The notes beneath the pieces are model-generated. The model was not told the DNA's origin. It did no database searches and saw only the letters and a list, made by a program, of their open reading frames with translations. This document shows, piece by piece, positions 1 to 6,027 of a stretch of DNA of 9,454 nt; position 1 is the stretch's first letter, and each line of letters begins with the position of its first letter. Location: positions 7,669 to 17,122 of the forward strand of contig DKBG01000068.1 of assembly GCA_002451155.1 (NCBI GenBank), given 5' to 3'. The position numbers and the translations under genes are program-made. The stretch is from Ignavibacteria bacterium UBA6906. Lineage in GTDB: Bacteria > Bacteroidota > Ignavibacteria > UBA10030 > UBA6906.

Positions 1-852
1 ACCTTCGGCCTGAAGCTGGCCCTCTGGTATGATGAAACGCGGCGCAACATTGACCGCCTGCGGGCGGCCGTCCAGCGAATCTCCGTCGGGCAGATCTCGG
101 GCGCCGTCGGGACGTTCGCATATTTGTCGCCGAAGGTTGAAGAGTATGTCTGCCGGAAACTTGCCCTCGCGCCGGCACCGGTGTCGACGCAGATTCTTCA
201 ACGGGATCGCCACGCGGAGTTCATGTCGGTCCTTGCCCTGATCGGCAGCTCCCTGGAAAAGATCGCCACGGAGATCCGGCACCTGCAAAAGACTGAGGTG
301 CTGGAGGCTGAGGAGTATTTCTCCAGCGGGCAGAAGGGATCCTCGGCGATGCCTCACAAGAGGAATCCGATCACGTGCGAGCGGGTAGCCGGCCTCTCCC
401 GTGTTCTCAGGGGGAACGCACTTGCCGCAATGGAAAACGTGGCGCTCTGGCACGAGCGGGATATCACCCATTCGTCCGTCGAGCGGGTGGTGATTCCGGA
501 CAGCTGCATTCTTCTCGATTACATGCTTTCTCTCTCCGTTGATCTGCTGGACCGGTTGATCGTGTATCCGGACAACATGCTTGCCAATCTGGAGAGGACG
601 CACGGCTTGATCTTTTCGCAGGCAGTTCTCCTCGCCCTCACCGGAAAGGGAATGAAGCGAGAAGATGCCTACCGCGCCGTGCAGTCGGCCGCAATGGAAG
701 TCTGGAAGAGCGGCAAGGATTTCAAGGACCTGCTGACATCGAGCGCCGAGGTCATGCAGGTGGTAAGCCCGGCTGAGGTAGCCGAACTTTTTGACCTCAA
801 CAAAAGCATTAGGAACGTTGACGCGATCTTCGCACGCGTGGGACTTTCCTGA
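1..852 (+). CDS. purB: Adenylosuccinate lyase, C-terminal part (5'-truncated by window edge)
   Basis: Cytosolic fumarase/aspartase-superfamily lyase of purine synthesis. It splits SAICAR to AICAR and adenylosuccinate to AMP, releasing fumarate both times. The frame is open from base 1 to the TGA at 850-852, giving 283 visible codons. The start lies upstream: the fragment opens with TFGLKLALWYDETRRN, which in complete PurB proteins of about 430 residues sits near residue 150, so roughly the first third is missing. Visible family marks are the superfamily signature GSSAMPHKRNP at fragment residues 113-123 (bases 337-369), which includes the mobile catalytic-serine loop, and WHERDITHSSVER at 150-162. 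The C-terminus looks intact. A TTG at 124 is in frame but internal to conserved sequence, so it is not the start. The next gene begins 29 nt downstream on the same strand, so cotranscription is possible. Confidence 0.96.
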   Translation, partial: TFGLKLALWYDETRRNIDRLRAAVQRISVGQISGAVGTFAYLSPKVEEYVCRKLALAPAPVSTQILQRDRHAEFMSVLALIGSSLEKIATEIRHLQKTEVLEAEEYFSSGQKGSSAMPHKRNPITCERVAGLSRVLRGNALAAMENVALWHERDITHSSVERVVIPDSCILLDYMLSLSVDLLDRLIVYPDNMLANLERTHGLIFSQAVLLALTGKGMKREDAYRAVQSAAMEVWKSGKDFKDLLTSSAEVMQVVSPAEVAELFDLNKSIRNVDAIFARVGLS

Positions 853-881
853 ACCTCACACTATTTGCGGAACCAACACTC

Positions 882-2375
882 ATGACCAGGAAATTTCAGA
901 ATTTTATCGATGGGAAATGGTGTGACGCCGTTTCCGGGAAAACCTTTGAAAACCGAAATCCCGCACGGTGGGAGGAAGTCGTCGGGACGTTTCCGAAGTC
1001 CGGTGCGGAGGAAGTAAACCGAGCGGTCCGGGCGGCCAGGGCGGCGTTCGAAAAATGGCGGCTGGTGCCCGCCCCGCGGCGGGGTGACATCATGCGCCGT
1101 GTGGGGGATTTGATGGTGGCCCGCAAGGAAGAGCTTGCCCGCCAGATGACCCGTGAAATGGGGAAAGTCCTGGCCGAGACCCGCGGAGATGTTCAGGAAG
1201 GCATCGATACGGCGTTCTATGCCGCGACCGAAGGACGACGGCTCTTCGGACATACCGTCCCGTCCGAGCTAGCGAACAAATTCAACATGGCGATGCGCGT
1301 CCCGATCGGTGTGGCCGGAATCGTTACCCCGTGGAATTTTCCGATGGCGATCCCGACCTGGAAGATCTTTCCCGCACTTCTCTCCGGGAACACGGTCGTC
1401 TTCAAGCCCGCGTCGGACACTCCGGCGACGGCGACGTCGCTGGTGGAAATTCTCCTCGAGGCGGGGGTGCCGGAGGGCGTGGTGAACCTGGTTCATGGGG
1501 GCGGGGGGGAGGTCGGCATGGCTATCGTCGGGCATCCCGATGTTGATTGTGTGAGCTTTACCGGTTCGACAATGGTCGGGAAGAAGATCTCGGAGGTTGC
1601 CTCGGCCACATTGAAACGGGTCTCGCTTGAGCTGGGAGGGAAGAACGCCCAGTTCGTCATGGACGACGCGAATCTCGATCTCGCGCTGGACGGCGTGATA
1701 TGGGGAGCGTTTGGGACGACGGGGCAGCGATGTACGGCCACAAGTCGATTGATCCTCCATGAGAAAATCCATGACAGGTTCCTGTCGATGCTGGTGGATC
1801 GCGCAAACGCATTGAGGCTGGGCGACGGTCTGGAGCAGGGGGTCGACGTGGGCCCCTGCGTCAATAAGGGCCAGCAGGAGACGGTTCAGAGCTACGTGGA
1901 GATTGGACTGAAGGAGGGGGCGAAACTCGTTGCCGGAGGGAGCATCCCGGACGGCAAAGCGTTCGCGGGCGGGTGGTTCTACCTGCCGACCGTTTTCGCG
2001 GAAGTTCAGCCGAACCACCGAATCGCCCAGGAAGAAATTTTCGGTCCAGTGTTATCCGTCATTCGTGTCCGGTCCCTGGAAGAGGGAATTGCCGTCATGA
2101 ACAATACCGTCTACGGGCTCTCATCTTCCGTCTACACGAACGATGTAAATGCCGCGTTCACGGCCATCCGGGACATCAAAGCAGGCATCACCTATATTAA
2201 TGCGCCGACGATTGGCGCCGAGGCGCACCTGCCTTTCGGGGGCGTCAAGCAGACCGGAAACGGCCACCGTGAGGGTGGATGGACAGTGTACGATTTCTTC
2301 ACCGAGTGGAAGACAGTCTACGTTGATTTCAGCGGCGGACTGCAGAGGGCTCAGATCGACAACTATGAGAATTAA
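882..2375 (+). CDS. NAD(P)-dependent aldehyde dehydrogenase, probably acting on allysine (2-aminoadipate semialdehyde)
   Basis: Full-length (497 residues) aldehyde dehydrogenase superfamily enzyme, cytosolic, oxidising an aldehyde to its acid. Catalytic elements are complete: PWNFP with Asn152, cofactor-binding FKPAS with Lys175, FTGST at 226-230, the general base Glu250 in LELGGK, the nucleophile Cys284 in GQRCTA, and EEIFGPV around Glu385. The C-terminal part (GAEAHLPFGGVKQTGNGHRE, then LQRAQIDN at the end) resembles the Geobacillus thermostable ALDH type, whose natural substrate is not settled. The substrate proposed here is inferred from context: the next gene on the same strand is a lysine 6-aminotransferase whose product is allysine, so this enzyme would make 2-aminoadipate as piperideine-6-carboxylate dehydrogenase does. 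ATG 882 fits the family's N-terminus (FQNFIDGKW) but has no evident Shine-Dalgarno site. It could instead be a broad-specificity ALDH. Family assignment is firm; substrate is moderate. Confidence 0.93.
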   Translation: MTRKFQNFIDGKWCDAVSGKTFENRNPARWEEVVGTFPKSGAEEVNRAVRAARAAFEKWRLVPAPRRGDIMRRVGDLMVARKEELARQMTREMGKVLAETRGDVQEGIDTAFYAATEGRRLFGHTVPSELANKFNMAMRVPIGVAGIVTPWNFPMAIPTWKIFPALLSGNTVVFKPASDTPATATSLVEILLEAGVPEGVVNLVHGGGGEVGMAIVGHPDVDCVSFTGSTMVGKKISEVASATLKRVSLELGGKNAQFVMDDANLDLALDGVIWGAFGTTGQRCTATSRLILHEKIHDRFLSMLVDRANALRLGDGLEQGVDVGPCVNKGQQETVQSYVEIGLKEGAKLVAGGSIPDGKAFAGGWFYLPTVFAEVQPNHRIAQEEIFGPVLSVIRVRSLEEGIAVMNNTVYGLSSSVYTNDVNAAFTAIRDIKAGITYINAPTIGAEAHLPFGGVKQTGNGHREGGWTVYDFFTEWKTVYVDFSGGLQRAQIDNYEN

Positions 2376-2521
2376 CGACAGCCCGCCTGTTGGGCACGCG
2401 GGCACACCGGCAATGTCAACTTCGCGTCTCTATATCGTTTCTCTCTACGAGCATCAGGAATTCTTCTGATCGTGTGATGGGGTATCCTATCCTTCTCATT
2501 CATGAACCATGCATACGATTC

Positions 2522-2526
2522 GGGAG
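2522..2526 (+). promoter_or_regulatory. Shine-Dalgarno site deciding the lat start
   Basis: GGGAG lies 6 nt before ATG 2533. It is a better placed ribosome-binding site than anything in front of the in-frame ATG at 2509 or the out-of-frame ATG at 2502. Most other genes in this window lack a clear Shine-Dalgarno site, so this supports the start but does not prove it. Confidence 0.45.
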
Positions 2527-2532
2527 ACCATT

Positions 2533-3948
2533 ATGGGACGTTCCATACGAACAAGGCAGCGGAAATCCTCGCGAGCGGCGGCACGCCGCTCCACATCGCG
2601 CCCGGCGAAACGGGCGGGCGCGCCGGCACGGGGCGTGACTCCCAGGAACGCGCTGTCGGTCCTGAGGAAGCATATGCTTGTAGACGGGTTTGATATCGTC
2701 ATCGATCTCAAACGCAGCAAAGGGTCCTACATCGTTGACGCCCGGGACGGGAAGCGGTATCTCGATTTCTTCACCTTTGTCGCGTCGCAACCCGTGGGGA
2801 TGAACCATCCGAAAATGTCATCCCCTTCGTTCCTCAAAACGCTGGCGCGGGTGGCGGTCACGAAGCCTTCGCTCTCAGACATCTACTTCGCAGAGCAGGC
2901 GGAGTTTGTCGAAACGTTTGCGCGAATTGCCATGCCGTCCTATCTGCCTCATGCGTTTTTTGTTGAGGGAGGTGCGCTCGGTGTGGAAAACGCGCTCAAG
3001 GCAGCCTTCGATTGGAAGATCAGGAAGAACTTTGAACGGGGGGTGCGGGAGGAACGGGGCCGACAGGTGATCCACTTCCGGCAGTGCTTCCACGGCCGGT
3101 CGGGATACACGCTTTCCATGACGAATACCGACCCAGCAAAGACGGACCTCTACCCGAAATTCTCCTGGCCGCGGGTGCTGAATCCTGCCATCCGTTTCCC
3201 ATTGAACGAGGAGAACCTCGCGCGCGTGATCAGGGACGAAGAGATCAGCATCAACCAGATCAAGGAGGCGTTCCGCGAAAACAGAGACGACATCGCTGCG
3301 ATCATTCTGGAACCGATCCAGGGGGAGGGGGGGGATAACCATTTCCGGCCCGAATTTTTCCGGTCCCTCCGGCAGATCGCAGATGAAAACGAAGCGCTGT
3401 TGATCTTCGATGAGGTGCAGACAGGAATCGGGTTGACCGGGAAGATGTGGGCGCACCAGCATTTCGTTGAACCGGACATCATCGCGTTTGGGAAGAAGAT
3501 GCAGGTCTGTGGAATACTTGCCGGGCGGCGGATCGATGAGGTGAAGGAGAACGTTTTTGCCGTGTCGAGCCGTTTGAATTCGACATGGGGGGGCAATCTG
3601 GTTGACATGGTCCGCGCGCAGCGATATCTCGAGATCATCGAGCAGGAACGCCTGGTGGAGAATGCACGGCGGGTTGGAGAATACCTTCTGTCCAGGCTGG
3701 TCGAAATTGCGGAGGAGTTTCCAACACGTGTTTCGAATGCGAGGGGAAGAGGGCTGTTTGCTGCGTTCGACATCGCCACGCCGGATCTCCGGACAGCGGT
3801 TCGCACCGGCTGCCTTGCCCGGGGCCTTATTGTCCTCCCGTGCGGCGAGCGGTCGATCCGTTTTCGCCCGCCGTTGAACGTGACGAGGGATGAGATCGAT
3901 CTCGGACTCTCAATACTGCGAAAGGCGATCAGCAGGACCCTTCGGTAG
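2533..3948 (+). CDS. lat: L-lysine 6-aminotransferase (lysine epsilon-aminotransferase)
   Basis: PLP-dependent class III aminotransferase. It moves the epsilon-amino group of lysine to 2-oxoglutarate, giving allysine (which cyclises to piperideine-6-carboxylate) and glutamate. From ATG 2533 it has 471 residues. The sequence follows the Mycobacterium tuberculosis Lat (Rv3290c) pattern closely: HMLVDGFDIV, FTFVASQP, FFVEGGALGVENALKAAFDW, FHGRSGYT with Arg189 (expected carboxylate contact), EPIQGEGGD with Glu265, IFDEVQTG with Asp293 (pyridine-nitrogen contact), the Schiff-base Lys321 in AFGKK, SRLNSTWGGN and RFRPPL. About 34 residues before TPRN are an Arg/Ala/Ser-rich basic stretch with no counterpart in the mycobacterial protein as I recall it. 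Alternative starts are ATG 2509 (479 residues) and GTG 2635, which would remove the basic stretch. The ALDH gene upstream suggests a lysine-degradation pair, separated by 157 nt with no convincing promoter. The gene ends at a strong terminator. Confidence 0.93.
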   Translation: MGRSIRTRQRKSSRAAARRSTSRPAKRAGAPARGVTPRNALSVLRKHMLVDGFDIVIDLKRSKGSYIVDARDGKRYLDFFTFVASQPVGMNHPKMSSPSFLKTLARVAVTKPSLSDIYFAEQAEFVETFARIAMPSYLPHAFFVEGGALGVENALKAAFDWKIRKNFERGVREERGRQVIHFRQCFHGRSGYTLSMTNTDPAKTDLYPKFSWPRVLNPAIRFPLNEENLARVIRDEEISINQIKEAFRENRDDIAAIILEPIQGEGGDNHFRPEFFRSLRQIADENEALLIFDEVQTGIGLTGKMWAHQHFVEPDIIAFGKKMQVCGILAGRRIDEVKENVFAVSSRLNSTWGGNLVDMVRAQRYLEIIEQERLVENARRVGEYLLSRLVEIAEEFPTRVSNARGRGLFAAFDIATPDLRTAVRTGCLARGLIVLPCGERSIRFRPPLNVTRDEIDLGLSILRKAISRTLR

Positions 3949-3985
3949 ACTTCGCATACGCAGCATCGCCACATCCAGAAGCCGC

Positions 3986-4031
3986 GCATCGGCCTTCCCG
4001 GTCAATCGGGAAGGCCGGTGCGTTTTTGTTT
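3986..4031 (+). terminator. Rho-independent terminator after lat
   Basis: A 15-bp stem (3986-4000 with 4007-4021, one T·G wobble, core GGCCTTCCCG / CGGGAAGGCC) encloses the 6-nt loop GTCAAT. It is followed at once by G, TTTTT, G, TTT (4022-4031). This is a textbook intrinsic terminator 37 nt past the lat stop, closing the purB/ALDH/lat side and insulating the secreted-protein gene. Confidence 0.93.
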
Positions 4032-4054
4032 CTCGTTGCGATATCGTATCTTTA
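4026..4054 (+). promoter_or_regulatory. Candidate Bacteroidota-type promoter for the ASH-repeat secreted protein
   Basis: TTG at 4026-4028 (within TTTTTG), an 18-nt spacer, then TATCTTTA at 4047-4054, which matches the Bacteroidota -7 consensus TAnnTTTG except at the last base. The predicted transcript start lies near 4060, leaving a leader of about 20 nt before the GTG at 4082. The -33 element lies inside the terminator's T-tract. Confidence 0.45.
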
Positions 4055-4081
4055 TGTCACATGTAAAACTACGTTTTGCCA

Positions 4082-5986
4082 GTGAAACAGCACTTCTTCT
4101 TCCTCTTTCTCCTGGTGGGTTTCCCGGTGGGCGGAAGTGTCCGGGCGCAGGAGGGATCGTCGCAGGACACCGCAGGTGTCCGGATTCCACGGCTTCTCTG
4201 GCCTGCCGATATGTCGCGCGGCGTCGGCGCCCGTCCCATGTTTCTCTGGTCCCCCCACGATAGCACATCCCGGTATGGGGTGCTGCTCTCGACCGACTCC
4301 CTCTTTTCATCGCCGGTCTATGCCGACTCTACGATCAGGGACACCACAGCGCGTCTGCCGTTCCCCCTCCTGAATGACACGACCTACTACTGGCAGGTGT
4401 CGGTGTTGGACTCGTCCGGCCGGCGCGAGACCTCCGCCCCGTTCCGGTTTTCGACCGGGCCGCAGCCGGTTTGTTCTCCGCGCTGGCTGAAATTTCCGTA
4501 CACCCGCCGGGGCGATGCGGCGTTTGCCACTCTGCTTGTGCGAAATCCGGCCGATCGTCCCTGCGACATTGATACGGTCGTGTCCGGGTCCGGCTCCTTC
4601 GGCATTATTGACTCGCTCCCGGCTCGGCTGGAGGCGGGTGATTCACTCCTGCTCCAGGTTCGCTTCACGCCGTATGCGCCAGCCTATTATTCGGAGTACC
4701 TGAGGCTCGTCACTGATCTCGGGGATCCATCGGTGTTCGTGACAGGGGATTCCCCGCCGGCGCTTCTCTCGACGTCGCCTGACCTGCTGCGGTTCGGTCC
4801 GCTCGTCTCCGGTGATTCACTCAGCCTGACGGTGACGGTAGGAAACCAGGGACGGTTCAATGATCTTCTCCTGACCCGGTTTTCGATATCGGGTTCAGCG
4901 TTCCGGCTTGCGCGGCCGATTCCGCGCATTATCCCCCCGGGTGAGCGTGTTCAGGTGCAGGTGTATTTTCATCCTCCCCGGGGTTCCCACGGCTGGTTCA
5001 GTGACACGCTCCGGATCGAGAGCGATGGAGGAGAGTCGGCTATCCCGCTCACCGGCGAGTGTCCATATCCTGACGCGCGATTTTCGGAGAAAGGGGTGGC
5101 TTTCGCTGATGTCCGCTACACGGATTCGGCGACGACGACACTGCAGATCACCAACAGGTCCATTAATGACCTCCGGATCGATTCACTCTTCCTGCCCTCC
5201 GGTGCGTTCCGGGCATGGCTGCCGGCCAGAACGATTCCCCCCGGGGATTCGCTCAAGATCCCCATCCGGTTCATCCCCTGGCGCCTCGGGACGTTTGCTG
5301 ATACGCTCAACATCTTCACGAACGCGCGCGTGCGCCGAATACGCGTGCCCATTCGCGCGGCCTCGCCTTACCCTTCGATCGGAACAACAGTTCACAGGCT
5401 GGATTTCGGCGAATCCCTCCGGGGAGAGCGGGCGGTCCGGGAAATCGGCATCTATAATTCTTCTGTCAACCCCCTCTCTCTGGACTCTCTTGTCCTGCGG
5501 AACACAGCATTTCGCGTCGAGCGGCTCTCCGTCTCGGATGTCGTCCGCCGTGGCGATACGCTCCGGTTTGTCCTTCATTTCATGCCGGTCGCAGGCGGAC
5601 AATATCGTGACACCCTCCTGATTGCGAGTAACGCGGGCATCCGGCAGTGGCGTGTTCCCCTGACCGGCGTCGGCATCATGCCCGATTCGTCTGCGGCCGG
5701 ACCTGATGAGTTTGCGTTGTTTCCGAATTATCCGAATCCGTTCCGAGGCATGACGACCTTCCGGTTCGCACTGCCGGAACGATGCTATATCCGGCTTGCC
5801 GTGTACAATTCGCTCGGTCAGGAGCTGGCGGTGGTCAAAGACGGGGAGGCTGAAGCGGGATACCACAATGTGAGGTGGAACAGCGATGTAGCCAGCGGCG
5901 TCTACTTCTGCAAGCTGGTGGCGGTGCCGGTGAAATTTCCCGACCGGCAATATGTCGGAAGCAGGAGACTCATGGTCCTCAGGTAG
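4082..5986 (+). CDS. Secreted multi-domain protein: Ig/FN3-like domain, four ASH-like repeats, T9SS type A sorting domain
   Basis: Exported protein of 634 residues with no recognised enzymatic function. Numbering is from GTG 4082. A signal peptide (Lys2, hydrophobic core FFFLFLLVGF, likely cleavage after VRAQ) is followed by an Ig/FN3-like domain (about 34-125, ending in TYYWQVSV and FRFST). Then come about four tandem beta-sandwich repeats of some 100 residues (about 131-222, 227-324, 329-427, 431-530). They share a GDSL-like turn, a 'RF.P' strand, a 'G.y.DTL.i.s' strand and a closing 'PLTG', like ASH/HYDIN or choice-of-anchor D modules. The last 90 residues are a T9SS type A sorting domain (FPNYPNPF, VYNSLGQ, SGVYFCKL, MVLR end), directing outer-membrane translocation with surface attachment or release. 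TTG 4076, two codons upstream, is an alternative start; an in-frame stop at 4064 limits the choice. A binding, adhesion or scaffold role is a guess. The gene converges on the S8 peptidase with 23 nt between stop codons. Confidence 0.85.
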   Translation: MKQHFFFLFLLVGFPVGGSVRAQEGSSQDTAGVRIPRLLWPADMSRGVGARPMFLWSPHDSTSRYGVLLSTDSLFSSPVYADSTIRDTTARLPFPLLNDTTYYWQVSVLDSSGRRETSAPFRFSTGPQPVCSPRWLKFPYTRRGDAAFATLLVRNPADRPCDIDTVVSGSGSFGIIDSLPARLEAGDSLLLQVRFTPYAPAYYSEYLRLVTDLGDPSVFVTGDSPPALLSTSPDLLRFGPLVSGDSLSLTVTVGNQGRFNDLLLTRFSISGSAFRLARPIPRIIPPGERVQVQVYFHPPRGSHGWFSDTLRIESDGGESAIPLTGECPYPDARFSEKGVAFADVRYTDSATTTLQITNRSINDLRIDSLFLPSGAFRAWLPARTIPPGDSLKIPIRFIPWRLGTFADTLNIFTNARVRRIRVPIRAASPYPSIGTTVHRLDFGESLRGERAVREIGIYNSSVNPLSLDSLVLRNTAFRVERLSVSDVVRRGDTLRFVLHFMPVAGGQYRDTLLIASNAGIRQWRVPLTGVGIMPDSSAAGPDEFALFPNYPNPFRGMTTFRFALPERCYIRLAVYNSLGQELAVVKDGEAEAGYHNVRWNSDVASGVYFCKLVAVPVKFPDRQYVGSRRLMVLR

Positions 5987-6027
5987 CCTTCCACCGCGGA
6001 GTGATTCTCCTACCTGAGCACCATGAG
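5969..6027. repeat. Inverted repeat formed by the 3' ends of two convergent T9SS genes
   Basis: The left arm CTCATGGTCCTCAGGTAG (5969-5986) pairs with 6010-6027 at 17 of 18 positions, around a 23-nt loop. Each arm is the end of a coding region (..LMVLR or ..RLMVLR plus TAG), so each transcript can fold into a hairpin if it reads through into its neighbour. There is no T-tract on either side, so it is not a classical terminator. It may still act in both directions to stop or stabilise transcripts, or may be a by-product of the shared C-terminal codons. Confidence 0.8.

Noticed and set aside
1269..2018. Minus-strand open frame (249 codons) opposite the aldehyde dehydrogenase.
   Set aside because: It is antisense to conserved catalytic regions and its translation is an Arg/His/Pro-rich composition typical of shadow frames.
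2381..2403. Hairpin after the ALDH gene (GCCCGC pairing with GCGGGC across an 11-nt loop), considered as a terminator separating it from lat.
   Set aside because: The stem is only 6 bp and no T-tract follows, so it does not qualify as an intrinsic terminator.
2376..2532. Promoter for lat in the ALDH-lat gap (for example TATCCT near 2483).
   Set aside because: No TTG/TAnnTTT pair or convincing -35/-10 pair with correct spacing was found, and short AT-rich matches here are expected by chance.
3150..3989. Long minus-strand open frame (279 codons) opposite lat.
   Set aside because: It lies wholly opposite a strongly conserved aminotransferase, its translation is rich in Arg/Ser with no recognisable motif, and it looks like a GC-driven antisense shadow.
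5183..5950. Minus-strand open frame (255 codons) opposite the ASH-repeat gene.
   Set aside because: No motif or plausible initiation signal is seen, and the plus strand encodes a coherent signal peptide, repeats and sorting domain over the same bases.
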